Shown: piece after piece, positions 7,748 to 15,498 of the stretch
Layout of the letters: every line of letters begins with the position of its first letter
Position numbering within the stretch: the stretch's first letter is position 1
Source of the DNA: a virus
Length of the DNA stretch: 47,349 nt
Virus record (IMG/VR): IMGVR_UViG_3300005253_000595
Coordinates: 1-47,349 of that record
Direction: 5' to 3' (one strand)
The notes under the pieces: generated by a model
Database searches by the model: none
Seen by the model: only the letters and a program-made list of their open reading frames with translations
What the model was told of the DNA's origin: nothing
Position numbers and translations under genes: made by a program

Positions 7748-8166
7748 TCGTTTAATGCCTTTCTAAATTTTGCTACGATTTCAGGATAAAATTCCTTTTT
7801 AACATCTTCCAATTTAGCAACACCATACCCTATGATAATATCCCTTGCCTTTGCAAAACCTAACTGAGCACCATGTTCATCTTTAGTTACAAGAGTGTTA
7901 GCCTCTGCCTTAACAGTGTCATAATTTAACTCAACAACTTCACCAGATTGACTGATAAGATTTTGTTTAACAGTAGGAACTTCAGCATCTTTCCCTGTCT
8001 CTTGTGTCTTTTGACCAAAATCTTCTTGTTCTTTTTTAGCCTTATCACCTGATATGATATAAATAACAGATGTTAATTGGTCAATCAATACTTCTAATGA
8101 CTCCGCTATCCTTCCTAATTCTTTAGACTGAGGTGGTAAGGTCTTCTTTGTTTTCTTTACTGCCAT
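7738..8166 (-). CDS. Hypothetical replication-region protein (142 aa)
   Basis: Basic N-terminus (MAVKKTKKTLPPQSK), a helix, an acidic linker near residues 43-63 and a helical C-terminus (IVAKFRKALNEWK). It overlaps the exonuclease gene start by 10 bases and the diphosphohydrolase gene by 44 bases. The segment VTKDEHGAQLGFAKARDIII recalls proteins that accompany phage recombination genes, but no domain is identified. Confidence 0.5.
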   Translation of the reverse strand: MAVKKTKKTLPPQSKELGRIAESLEVLIDQLTSVIYIISGDKAKKEQEDFGQKTQETGKDAEVPTVKQNLISQSGEVVELNYDTVKAEANTLVTKDEHGAQLGFAKARDIIIGYGVAKLEDVKKEFYPEIVAKFRKALNEWK

Positions 8167-8458
8167 TTTCTCTCTCCTTTATAATGTATTTTAATTCCTG
8201 TAAAAATAATAAATCACAAGTTGCATGGGCAATATGTGTAACACCTGTCTGCTTGTCAACTTCTTCACCACGCATGTAAGCAAATATATGACGCAATGCT
8301 GCGCCCAACAATTTTGGTAAGTCTTCTTCTTTAATATTCCTCCAACCATTAGGACTGTACTTCTTAGCTCCAAAATCTAAAACTTGTACTACTTCCTCAA
8401 TAGCTAAAGCTGGTAACAACTCGTAAGGCAACTTATGATCTTCCAACTCATTTTCCAT
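8123..8458 (-). CDS. dATP/dGTP diphosphohydrolase-like (MazG-related) protein
   Basis: 111 residues. It has LPYELLPALAIEEVVQVLDF, then GAKKYSPNGWRNI, then ALRHIFAYMRGEEVDKQTG and THIAHATCDLLFL. This is the pattern of the phage dATP/dGTP diphosphohydrolase N-terminal family, with His57, Glu65/66, Asp69, His75 and His78 as likely metal-site residues. It would hydrolyse a dNTP to dNMP and pyrophosphate and shift the nucleotide pool. Relatives (MazZ) act in Z-genome phages, but no PurZ was found here. The start has GGAGGGAGTT upstream. Confidence 0.75.
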   Translation of the reverse strand: MENELEDHKLPYELLPALAIEEVVQVLDFGAKKYSPNGWRNIKEEDLPKLLGAALRHIFAYMRGEEVDKQTGVTHIAHATCDLLFLQELKYIIKERENGSKENKEDLTTSV

Positions 8459-8467
8459 AACTCCCTC

Positions 8468-8650
8468 CTATCTTACTGGATTAATGTGAAATTGAACTAC
8501 ACTATTTACATCAGAAGTATTGATAGTTGCAACAAGTGTTGCCTCCCCTTTTTTGATTGTATCAATCTTCTTCTGAACTAACTCTGCCAACCCTCTTAAT
8601 TCATTCGGTGTAATAATAATCTTAACAATGTGTAAATTACTTGCTATCAT
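8468..8650 (-). CDS. Hypothetical protein (60 aa)
   Basis: Small alpha/beta protein (HIVKIIITPNELRGLAELVQ, then ATINTSDVNSVVQFHI). ATG at 8650 overlaps the region of the interrupted membrane ORF; AAAGGGCTAAA gives a moderate ribosome-binding site. No function recognised. Confidence 0.5.
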   Translation of the reverse strand: MIASNLHIVKIIITPNELRGLAELVQKKIDTIKKGEATLVATINTSDVNSVVQFHINPVR

Positions 8651-8651
8651 T

Positions 8652-8750
8652 TTAGCCCTTTCTATTTAAAATTTTCACATAAACAAACCATGCTAATCCA
8701 TATCCTGCAAAGTAACACAGTAGAAAAAATATTCACAATGGTATAAACAT
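8652..8750 (-). pseudogene. Membrane microprotein ORF interrupted by TGA
   Basis: A strong start (GAAAGGAGAATAGAAATG) opens a frame that meets TGA after five codons (MFIPL). The same frame then runs 26 codons through a good transmembrane segment (FFLLCYFAGYGLAWFVY) to a basic end and a TAA. Reading the TGA as Trp would give a normal 32-residue membrane peptide. Probably a recent nonsense mutation or a sequencing error; recoding is possible but other genes here use TGA as a stop. Confidence 0.4.
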
Positions 8751-8764
8751 TTCTATTCTCCTTT

Positions 8765-9085
8765 CTATTTAGTTTTATATTCTTCTTCCTCTTCTTCGTC
8801 TGGTAAATCATCTACATGCACAATAGCCATAAAACCATCAATTGCAAAGGCAATAAAATGACTTCTATTGTCATGTTTGTATAGCAGGGGATACATGTCA
8901 CCATTTTTAAGAAATGCCCATGCAACTAAAGGTATGTAAACTTCTTTCTCTTGCTTGTCTTTAAACTTTGCATAAAATCCAGTAGCAGGAGTAATAGTTA
9001 ACAAGTGTTTTGGGTCTGGTAAAAATCCTGATAAGATATTAATCTTGTCTTCCTTAGACAATTCTGGAGCATCGCTGAACACCAC
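8765..9085 (-). CDS. Hypothetical protein with acidic tail (106 aa)
   Basis: The middle has TPATGFYAKFKDKQEKEVY followed by IPLVAWAFLKNGDMYPLLY. The C-terminus is a run of Asp and Glu (DDLPDEEEEEEYKTK). A ~42-bp DNA segment around 8948-8989 recurs with three differences at 15298-15339, where it ends another gene. Ribosome-binding site GAAAGGGGGATAAGTG precedes the start (an alternative GTG is possible). Function unknown. Confidence 0.5.
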   Translation of the reverse strand: MVFSDAPELSKEDKINILSGFLPDPKHLLTITPATGFYAKFKDKQEKEVYIPLVAWAFLKNGDMYPLLYKHDNRSHFIAFAIDGFMAIVHVDDLPDEEEEEEYKTK

Positions 9086-9096
9086 TTATCCCCCTT

Positions 9097-10326
9097 TCAA
9101 TCTAAAATTTTTGCAATTAACTTACGATTTCTAATCATGCTATTCAACACAGAATATTCAATTGAATCCTCAACTGCGAGGAATTGGGCATGTACTCCCT
9201 TTTTTTGCCCCTCCCTCCTCAATCGACCAACAGCTTGCAAAATATCTCTCGCTAACCAGCTTGCCTCGAAGAACAGCGCATGATTGCATACATCCTGTAA
9301 CCCATCCACTCCCACACCAGCAGCTTGAAATTGAGCAAGGAGAACTTTGTTATCATTTGGATTTATAAAATTGTCAATTTGTTCTTGTCTTCCTTTTCCT
9401 GAAACTGAACCATCAATAAAAGAAATACCATAATTTGTCTTTTCATAAAGTAGTTTTAACAATTGCTTACCAATTTCACGATGATAAAAGAACACCACTA
9501 ACTTTGGAACTGTGTTAATCATATCAACTATATAATCAGCAGTATACTTAATTTTCCACAATGCTGTCTCCTGTCTTTGTGTTGCTACATGGGGAGCAGT
9601 TTCAATGTAGTCAGGAATATGCACAGGCACAACATCATACACTACGTCAGGAAGATTGCCAACATCAGTGCGCCTTATCATAAATGGCTTTAACAATTCC
9701 TTGAACTCCTCACAGTTAGTTGCACCGTTAGCAATGAGTGTTCCTGAATACTTGTCCCTGTAAGCACCACAATACCTGTAAGCGTAGTCTTCATAACTTG
9801 TGTACTTCCCTAGACACTCGTTTGCCAGCGTTCTTAGAATTGGATACAGGTCAATGGGTCTGGTCAAAGGTGTCCCTGAAAGACACATCTTGTAAGTACA
9901 ATTTTTGATGATTCCATTTTTTCCTAAGATGTTCTTTGAACGCTGTGAAGTTATTGACTGCAAATAATGTGCTTCATCCAGAACACCAACAGCAAAGAGC
10001 CTTTTGTTTAACTGATTTACAATTGTCTTTGACAATAGAAGATGATAATTAAGAATTACAATATCAATATCTGGATTAATCCACGCATTCATACCTTCCA
10101 CCACTTGAATAGAGTGTGGATACCTACTCCACTCTTTTATCTTCCTTGCCCAATAATATTTCACACTCTTAGGACAAATTATCAGCACTTTCTTTGCACC
10201 TAACTCACCCATAGCTGCTATAGTCTGGATAGTCTTTCCAAGCCCCATATCGTCAGCGTTTAGCGAGTGAGTACGTGAAGTCATAAACTGCACTCCTTCT
10301 ACTTGATAATCATATAATCTACTCAT
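9097..10326 (-). CDS. SNF2-family DEAH helicase/ATPase
   Basis: 409 residues from the ATG at 10326 (MSRLYDYQVEG). This start is preferred over one 14 codons upstream because it overlaps the upstream stop as ATGAGTAG. Walker A is DDMGLGKT near 25-32; the DEAH box is at 117-120; LSGTPLTRP is motif III; QAVGRLRREGQ is motif VI. Phage SNF2 proteins of this size belong to the polymerase/DUF2800/DUF2815 replication set and probably remodel or unwind DNA. The first 23 bp are duplicated upstream of the inserted HNH gene. Confidence 0.93.
   Translation of the reverse strand: MSRLYDYQVEGVQFMTSRTHSLNADDMGLGKTIQTIAAMGELGAKKVLIICPKSVKYYWARKIKEWSRYPHSIQVVEGMNAWINPDIDIVILNYHLLLSKTIVNQLNKRLFAVGVLDEAHYLQSITSQRSKNILGKNGIIKNCTYKMCLSGTPLTRPIDLYPILRTLANECLGKYTSYEDYAYRYCGAYRDKYSGTLIANGATNCEEFKELLKPFMIRRTDVGNLPDVVYDVVPVHIPDYIETAPHVATQRQETALWKIKYTADYIVDMINTVPKLVVFFYHREIGKQLLKLLYEKTNYGISFIDGSVSGKGRQEQIDNFINPNDNKVLLAQFQAAGVGVDGLQDVCNHALFFEASWLARDILQAVGRLRREGQKKGVHAQFLAVEDSIEYSVLNSMIRNRKLIAKILD
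10304..10326 (-). repeat. 23-bp direct repeat, copy in the helicase start
   Basis: The first 23 bases of the SNF2 gene (ATGAGTAGATTATATGA, one variable base, TATCA) are repeated with one mismatch at 10654-10676. The two copies flank the HNH gene 10319-10663. Confidence 0.85.
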
Positions 10327-10663
10327 GGTGAATTTGTTGATGGTGTCTATTACAAAAATAAATAACATCTAAAGGCTTTAAATAATCTTCATGGTGTTTG
10401 TGTCCTACTTTTTTACACCCCTTTACAGAACAAGGTTTAATTGGAAGTTTTCTTGCAAGACTCCTTGCTTTTATTTTCTCTGGACTATTTAAGACTAATA
10501 AAAGATATGCTTTACGTTTATCCATTTTTCTTTTTTTAGAAGCATCGTATCTTCTTTGTACTAATGCACCTTTTTTTGAAAAGGCATGTTTTTTTCGTCT
10601 TGCTATGCCTTTTTCAGAAACATCATACTTTCTTTGAATTTCTTTTCTACCCATGATATTCAT
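10319..10663 (-). CDS. HNH-like endonuclease inserted at the helicase start
   Basis: 114 residues (or 111 from an internal ATG at 10654). The first ~60 residues are very basic, with a repeated pattern (RKEIQRKYDVSEKGIARRKK, then QRRYDASKKRKMDKRK). The C-terminus is CSVKGCKKVGHKHHEDYLKP, then LDVIYFCNRHHQQIH, the zinc-bound HNH pattern of many small phage endonucleases. Its own stop codon is supplied by the repeated helicase start sequence. Probably a free-standing homing endonuclease. Confidence 0.75.
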   Translation of the reverse strand: MNIMGRKEIQRKYDVSEKGIARRKKHAFSKKGALVQRRYDASKKRKMDKRKAYLLLVLNSPEKIKARSLARKLPIKPCSVKGCKKVGHKHHEDYLKPLDVIYFCNRHHQQIHHE

Positions 10664-10676
10664 ATAATCTACTCAT
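10654..10676 (-). repeat. 23-bp direct repeat, upstream copy
   Basis: Copy of the helicase start sequence, located at the end of the HD-domain gene. It would encode MSRLYEYHG followed by a stop, compared with MSRLYDYQVE in the helicase. It shows the junction that existed before the HNH gene arrived. Confidence 0.85.
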
Positions 10677-11160
10677 TATAAACCCTCTCCATAATTTTGT
10701 GTATAGTACCATAAAACCAATGAATCTTGTCCTGTGTTCTAAACTTTTTGTAACCAGAAATTTTCATGAACTCTATGATCTCCCCACTCAAAGAACTGAG
10801 AATTAAATAAACAAAACAAGAAAGAAATATCATTGACAGCTTGTCAGCCTTAAATAACTTTGATAGAGGGAAATTATTAACTGAAGCAAAACTTCCACTA
10901 TGACCATAAATTTCCCACATTACTTTCCGACCAAATTTACTATATCTCCACATTTTTCCTGCTCTTAAAGGATGATTACTACCTTCATTACCATCCATGT
11001 TAGAACATCCCCAATACCCCCAATCGTGTGTAACAATAGCACAGAGTTGAAAGAGTCGTGGAAAGCATTTATAATATATCAGCCATGCGAGCAGCACAAG
11101 AGCAGGGTGGAGCATAAACTGGTGTACACCAAAAAGTAAACTTTTAGTACCTATTTTCAT
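10669..11160 (-). CDS. HD-domain phosphohydrolase-like protein with hydrophobic segments
   Basis: 163 residues. Candidate HD metal ligands are His45-Asp46 (THDWGYWG), His63 (GSNHP), His87 (YGHSG) and Asp106 (KADKL). An N-terminal stretch (LHPALVLLAWLIYYKCF) and LSMIFLSCFVYLILSSL are hydrophobic and may be buried helices or membrane contacts. The HDWGYWG...MDG.EG..HP layout fits a phage family I remember as HD-superfamily hydrolases acting on nucleotides. Start overlaps the upstream stop. Confidence 0.6.
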   Translation of the reverse strand: MKIGTKSLLFGVHQFMLHPALVLLAWLIYYKCFPRLFQLCAIVTHDWGYWGCSNMDGNEGSNHPLRAGKMWRYSKFGRKVMWEIYGHSGSFASVNNFPLSKLFKADKLSMIFLSCFVYLILSSLSGEIIEFMKISGYKKFRTQDKIHWFYGTIHKIMERVYNE

Positions 11161-11387
11161 TACACCTCCTTTTTAACTGTAATTATAAGTTCGCCTCTAA
11201 GTTCATCAATTCTATATTGTTTTAAAATTGATAATGCTAAATAATCTGCTTCACTTAAAATCCTTGTCCTAACTAATCTTTGCGCTTTTTCAACTTCTTC
11301 TTCAACAATCTTCTCAATACGTCTTTCAACTGCTATTCTAATACCATCCTCAAACATACTAGATGTTGTTCCAAATAGTTTTTTCAT
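11160..11387 (-). CDS. Hypothetical helical protein (75 aa)
   Basis: Long charged helix with heptad character (RRIEKIVEEEVEKAQRLVRT), probably a coiled coil, followed by a short alpha/beta end. Start overlaps the upstream stop as TAATG. No family recognised. Confidence 0.5.
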   Translation of the reverse strand: MKKLFGTTSSMFEDGIRIAVERRIEKIVEEEVEKAQRLVRTRILSEADYLALSILKQYRIDELRGELIITVKKEV

Positions 11388-11548
11388 TAGTCTTTTCTCC
11401 TTTCCCCATCAGGGTCTATCAGTTCAAACCCTTTTGTTAACCTGTCAGAATAATTATTTTCGTCAAGTGGTTCAAAACACTCATGGTGTAAATCAGTGAT
11501 TGGCTTCTCACACCATTGACAAATTTCGATTTCATACTTATCACTCAT
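11387..11548 (-). CDS. Small zinc-binding protein (53 aa)
   Basis: Begins MSDKYEIEICQWCEKPITD. CQWC plus His-His-Glu-Cys about 10 residues later gives a plausible zinc knuckle, followed by an acidic/basic C-terminus. Start overlaps the preceding gene's stop by 8 bases (ATGAGTGA) and the stop overlaps the next ATG (TAATG), which is strong support for translation. Confidence 0.6.
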   Translation of the reverse strand: MSDKYEIEICQWCEKPITDLHHECFEPLDENNYSDRLTKGFELIDPDGERRKD

Positions 11549-11732
11549 GTAATTTCTCCCAGCCACCTTCCTCTGTCCAAATAATAGTCTCCAGTGTTGG
11601 TTGAGTTACCAGCACTGAATATTTACCATTTATGCTCCTATCAGAACCCTTTATACAGATTCTAGCCTCTGCAACAATGTATTTTTCTGGAACAAATTTT
11701 AAAGCTGCTTTCAATATTTTCTTTGCGTTCAT
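11541..11732 (-). CDS. Hypothetical protein (63 aa)
   Basis: Start ATG at 11732 after AGGAGAAAAATT; a longer frame would run into the tRNA gene. Begins MNAKKILKAALKFVPEKYIV and has a strand-rich C-terminus (YSVLVTQPTLETIIWTEEGG). It follows the tRNA-Glu gene by 17 bases. Function unknown. Confidence 0.55.
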   Translation of the reverse strand: MNAKKILKAALKFVPEKYIVAEARICIKGSDRSINGKYSVLVTQPTLETIIWTEEGGWEKLHE

Positions 11733-11749
11733 AATTTTTCTCCTAAAAA

Positions 11750-11820
11750 TAGGGACAGTGAGAATCGAACTCACGCAGCATGGCTGAAAACCATGAAGTC
11801 TACCACTAACCTATGTCCCC
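11750..11820 (-). tRNA. tRNA-Glu (anticodon UUC)
   Basis: Complete cloverleaf: acceptor GGGGACA/TGTCCCT with a G1-U72 wobble, D arm GGTT/GACT, anticodon stem CATGG/CCATG with loop TTTTCAG (anticodon TTC), T arm GTGAG-TTCGATT-CTCAC and discriminator A. No CCA is encoded. It abuts the stop codon of the primase-helicase gene with no gap and must be cut out of the leftward mRNA. It would help decode GAA, a common codon in this AT-rich genome. Confidence 0.93.
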
Positions 11821-13950
11821 TTATAATTGGTCAGAAAGTCTACCAGATATAGGTCTAATGTAAACTCGCTTTATAACTCCATTAATAGTTTTGGTTGTCT
11901 TGACCCAATCCATTTCCTTCACCATCACATTTGCAATCCTTCTAAATTGTGACGAACTCAGTTTATCTTTGTCACCACCCAAAGCATGTGTCCAAACTTC
12001 TGTTGCTGAAACTATTTCTTTAGGTACACCAGTACCATCAGGATTTAATAGCCATTCTGCTATTGAATCACTCCACGAATCAACATCACGCCTCTTTAAT
12101 GTTTCTTCTTCTGCTTGCTTATAAACAACTTTGTCTGTCAAATAAAGTGGTTGATGAGGATTAGCTTTATATTTAACAAGTGCCTCTGCCCATACTTGAC
12201 CAACATCTTTCGTAAACTTCTTAAAATCTAAAAACTCCGTTCCCTTAACCAACAATGGAAGGTATCTCCTATTACCTGTCATGTCTTTCAAATAACTTCC
12301 AACAGTGTCAGGATTAAACGTACCTATAAATATGTTATGTCGTGGAAAATCCTTTGATGTTCTAGCATAGGCAAGTCTCACTGTATCTGTTCTTCTTGAC
12401 AAAAATGACTTCAATGCCTGTGTCTCAGCACGTTTGGTACACTCCATTTCAGAAATCTCAATAATCCATTTGTTTCTCATGCAGTCAACAGTGTCAGGAC
12501 TGTGAACATTGAGAACCAGATCAGCATACCAATCCTGTCCTAAAATCTCACAGATAGTTGACTTCCCTATCCCCTGCTCTCCCTCAAGTACCACCATGTA
12601 ATCATACTTACAACCTGAATCATATGTACGTCTGATAGCTGCTCTAAGCATTAGCTCCCCCACAGCCTTAGAATAATCTGTTTCTTCGACTCTTACATAA
12701 GTTGACAACCAGTTGAAAACTCTTGGTTTTCCATCCCATTTCTGAGACTCCAGATATTTAACCACTGGATTATATTTGTTCTGTTGTGCGACCGCAAGAG
12801 CAGTATCATGTATCAAATTCTTAGTCACATTAAACGCCAGTTTAGTTGAGAGATACTTCATCACAGCATTGGCATCATTATCATCCCATGCAGTCAGAGG
12901 TTCATGTTTATTTATCCAAAATGGTTTACGAATAAACTCTATATTCTGAGAAAGAGTGTTAAATCTAAGAAGTTTATTAAGCTCAATTGTTTCTATATAC
13001 CCATTGAAAAAATTACAAACGTTGTGTATGCTATTCCTTTGCCATTCACCTTGTTTATTCAAGTGCCATGTGAAGTCGGGTTCAGTTTCCAACTTTACAT
13101 CAACAGCCTCGCCTACTTCCAACCCATCTGGATAGTCAACAACTTCAAGCGGTTCAAACTGATTAGAAGGATGAAACTTTCCAGCAGGGTCTTGGTTAAA
13201 CTTGTAAGCGTTGGAAACAATTTTTCTTAATTCATTTTCATCCCACGCAGGCTCACATCCAGGATTCCAAAATGTTAACATTAAAGTAGCTGTCATATTA
13301 TTACTCAGCCCAAAATCTCTACCACGACATGCAACCTTGAAAGTTGTATTATTTCCACCTTGTCCTTCAATGGCAATATCAGCACTATAAACAATATAAT
13401 CTTCAAACTTTTTTTGTGTTTCTTCTGAATCATCAATTAATTCATCTGTCTCCACAATTACATGCTTAGACTCTATTAAATCCAATAATGATTTAGGTGC
13501 TGGTAACACATCATCAAAGGAACCCGACACTATCTTGTAAGGTTTTTTTGATTCTGGATGAATTGAACCAGCACCTAACACTTGTTTACCAGAAGATAAA
13601 AAGTCTATGCCTTGATAATCTTTCACATTCTTTTTAATCTTAAAGTCTACTGGCTTAGTGAAATAGATATGAAGACCTCCACCACCTGTCTCTATTACCA
13701 GAGTCTTTTTCATTTCTGGTACAATCTTAGACAATCTCTGATGAGGTTTATCATCCTTTTTAAAATTTCTTGGGTCTATATCTAAAACTAGATCGTAAGG
13801 CTGAAGACAAACACCAAAATTTCCTTTGAACCCTTTTAAAAAACTGTTCTGTTTGAACGTGGTTTTCTGCCAGCTATTTGCTATAGGTATCTTACCCCTT
13901 AAAGGAATAAGAGTAAACCCATGTTTTTCATATAATTCAATTTCTTTCAT
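11821..13950 (-). CDS. PrimPol-VapE fusion: primase and SF3-like helicase
   Basis: 709 residues. The N-terminal primase-polymerase domain (residues ~1-160) has LVLDIDPRN with Asp57 and Asp59 and GGGLHIYF with His94. The C-terminal VapE-type helicase domain (~400-640) starts WDGKPRVFNWLSTY, with Walker A GEQGIGKS at 457-464, IIEISEME as Walker B, and GTFNPDTVGSYLKDMTGNRR as sensor and arginine finger region. It should prime and unwind DNA at the replication fork. Good ribosome-binding site (GGAATAAAAT). Confidence 0.9.
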   Translation of the reverse strand: MKEIELYEKHGFTLIPLRGKIPIANSWQKTTFKQNSFLKGFKGNFGVCLQPYDLVLDIDPRNFKKDDKPHQRLSKIVPEMKKTLVIETGGGGLHIYFTKPVDFKIKKNVKDYQGIDFLSSGKQVLGAGSIHPESKKPYKIVSGSFDDVLPAPKSLLDLIESKHVIVETDELIDDSEETQKKFEDYIVYSADIAIEGQGGNNTTFKVACRGRDFGLSNNMTATLMLTFWNPGCEPAWDENELRKIVSNAYKFNQDPAGKFHPSNQFEPLEVVDYPDGLEVGEAVDVKLETEPDFTWHLNKQGEWQRNSIHNVCNFFNGYIETIELNKLLRFNTLSQNIEFIRKPFWINKHEPLTAWDDNDANAVMKYLSTKLAFNVTKNLIHDTALAVAQQNKYNPVVKYLESQKWDGKPRVFNWLSTYVRVEETDYSKAVGELMLRAAIRRTYDSGCKYDYMVVLEGEQGIGKSTICEILGQDWYADLVLNVHSPDTVDCMRNKWIIEISEMECTKRAETQALKSFLSRRTDTVRLAYARTSKDFPRHNIFIGTFNPDTVGSYLKDMTGNRRYLPLLVKGTEFLDFKKFTKDVGQVWAEALVKYKANPHQPLYLTDKVVYKQAEEETLKRRDVDSWSDSIAEWLLNPDGTGVPKEIVSATEVWTHALGGDKDKLSSSQFRRIANVMVKEMDWVKTTKTINGVIKRVYIRPISGRLSDQL

Positions 13951-13953
13951 ATT

Positions 13954-14547
13954 TTATTCCTCTGTGTTGAAAATTGGTGAAGTTGCAGAGAGAACAGACC
14001 TGCATCCTTTTTTAATTCCTTCTTTTGATTCTAACACTACTGGATTTCTAACTAAAGACTTCAAAAAGTTTACTTCCCTCACAGCTAACTCATAACATTT
14101 TGAACACTGAATCCTTAAACCATATGTTGGAAATGGTTGATTGCCATGATTTTTTATATGATGGTCAACCCAATATTCATAAGGTGTGTTTCCACAATCA
14201 TTCTCACCTGATTTCTCCTTCACATGGCAACCATTACATGAATATTGATTTTTGGTATTTCTGAATCTTTTACAAAGTGGACAATTCCTAGCACTATGGT
14301 CTACCACTGTCCCATCTATGACACCATACCACTTTATAATTGATCTTTCAAGTGCAAGATCATTTTTCACTAATTCTAATTCTGAATGTGCCAGTGTCAG
14401 TTTTCTTGACATATCCACCTGTTCCTTTTCTACAAAGCTATTCTTTTCTTTTAAATAATCTTCATACGAATGTGATGTTCTCCTAAAATATTGTATATTT
14501 TTCCTTCTCATAATATCTTCAATTCTTTCATCTGATTCTCTTGACAT
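13954..14547 (-). CDS. Cysteine-rich zinc-binding protein with coiled coil
   Basis: 197 residues. A helical, charged N-terminal half (~1-75) is followed by a metal-binding part: CPLCKRF, CNGCHV, ENDCGNTPYEYW, DHHIKNH and CSKC. The CPLC...CxGC...C..TPY order resembles a phage zinc protein family of unknown function that I have seen in replication regions. It starts at the stop of the next upstream gene and ends 3 bases before the primase gene. Confidence 0.6.
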   Translation of the reverse strand: MSRESDERIEDIMRRKNIQYFRRTSHSYEDYLKEKNSFVEKEQVDMSRKLTLAHSELELVKNDLALERSIIKWYGVIDGTVVDHSARNCPLCKRFRNTKNQYSCNGCHVKEKSGENDCGNTPYEYWVDHHIKNHGNQPFPTYGLRIQCSKCYELAVREVNFLKSLVRNPVVLESKEGIKKGCRSVLSATSPIFNTEE

Positions 14548-14810
14548 TATAAATCTCCTATTGTAAAATGTTTTAAATTTGGATTACATCTATTATGCCT
14601 GAATACTCTCTGCTTGTCAAACCTCCCTGTTATTTCAATCACTGTCATGTTTGCTTTGTGTCTTAAAGCTAACGCTTTGTCAGTGTAGTAGTAATCGTCA
14701 TTCTTACGATTAGCAAGTGTTCTAACACGTTTTAAGACATGAATTAAATTATCACATACATAGCAACGCAGCTCGCTATCCTTGATTTTTGACAATGTTT
14801 CTTTTGACAT
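14547..14810 (-). CDS. Hypothetical protein (87 aa)
   Basis: Start ATG at 14810 (MSKETLSKIKDSELRCYVC) after AAGGAAGGATTAGGT; a start 14 codons earlier would overlap the upstream gene. CYVC near the N-terminus and a late HNRCNP may bind zinc. Basic centre. No family recognised. Confidence 0.5.
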   Translation of the reverse strand: MSKETLSKIKDSELRCYVCDNLIHVLKRVRTLANRKNDDYYYTDKALALRHKANMTVIEITGRFDKQRVFRHNRCNPNLKHFTIGDL

Positions 14811-14823
14811 ACCTAATCCTTCC

Positions 14824-15027
14824 TTAAAAAATAGGTGACCCTGTGTCTTCAAATGGTAAAATTATGATTGTCTTATCTGAGTGAACTTCACGAGGTAATC
14901 CACTTTTCATCAATGGTTGAGCGTAAAGCTGACTGCAATGCAGACATTTGTATAGACTCCACGTTGTGCCAGTTCCACAATTTGACACTGCTGCATTGAA
15001 ATCTTGTTGACACTTATGACATTTCAT
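14824..15027 (-). CDS. Small zinc-ribbon protein (67 aa)
   Basis: MKCHKC and YKCLHC form a four-cysteine zinc ribbon about 25 residues apart; the C-terminal half has no cysteines and a PRE motif. Ribosome-binding site GGAGAGGTAAAC. Unknown function. Confidence 0.6.
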   Translation of the reverse strand: MKCHKCQQDFNAAVSNCGTGTTWSLYKCLHCSQLYAQPLMKSGLPREVHSDKTIIILPFEDTGSPIF

Positions 15028-15049
15028 GTTTACCTCTCCTTTTTCATAT

Positions 15050-15286
15050 TTAATCTCTCCTCAAAAATTCAACAAGTCCTTTAGTATCAAAATTTAACAC
15101 AGTGTGACATTTCTTGCAGCGATAAAAAACAGCATCATCATTAGGAATAAATGTTACCAGATCAGTAACAAGTCCATTGTCTAATGTAACCCCGACAACC
15201 TTTGCAACTCTGATACCTTTTGTTAACTCCTCAATTTCTGTACTTATACATTTGGGACATTTGAAATAATTACTGTATTCACTCAA
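15050..15286 (-). CDS. Small zinc-ribbon protein (78 aa)
   Basis: FKCPKC at the N-terminus and YRCKKC near residue 57 form a zinc ribbon around a strand-rich core. The start is TTG at 15286 after GAGGATGT; no in-frame ATG suits. Function unknown. Confidence 0.55.
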   Translation of the reverse strand: MSEYSNYFKCPKCISTEIEELTKGIRVAKVVGVTLDNGLVTDLVTFIPNDDAVFYRCKKCHTVLNFDTKGLVEFLRRD

Positions 15287-15303
15287 AACATCCTCACTTT
15301 CTC

Positions 15304-15498
15304 TTACTTGTCTTTAAACTTTGCATAAAGTCCAGAAGACTGAGCAAGAAGCTCTAAAAAATGTTTAACATCATCATACTTGACATACTTCCCATCATGC
15401 ACTTCATCCATAACAGCTTTCTTACATGTTATATCAAGAACAGAAACATCTATTAATCTAGGCTCGTACCTTGTAAGATACTCGTCAATGTGTTGCAT
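15304..15498 (-). CDS. Hypothetical protein, probable truncated relative of the 8765-9085 product
   Basis: 64 residues ending SGLYAKFKDK. The DNA for this end matches the middle of the 8765-9085 gene (TGFYAKFKDKQEK), and the similarity continues past the stop: CAA in that gene is TAA here. So the present stop may be a nonsense change in a once longer gene. It overlaps the start of the lipoprotein gene by 14 bases. Confidence 0.5.
   Translation of the reverse strand: MQHIDEYLTRYEPRLIDVSVLDITCKKAVMDEVHDGKYVKYDDVKHFLELLAQSSGLYAKFKDK

Noticed and set aside
8123-8458. Z-genome (2-aminoadenine) biosynthesis system
   Set aside because: Only a MazZ-like protein was seen; no PurZ or DatZ, so the pathway is not supported.
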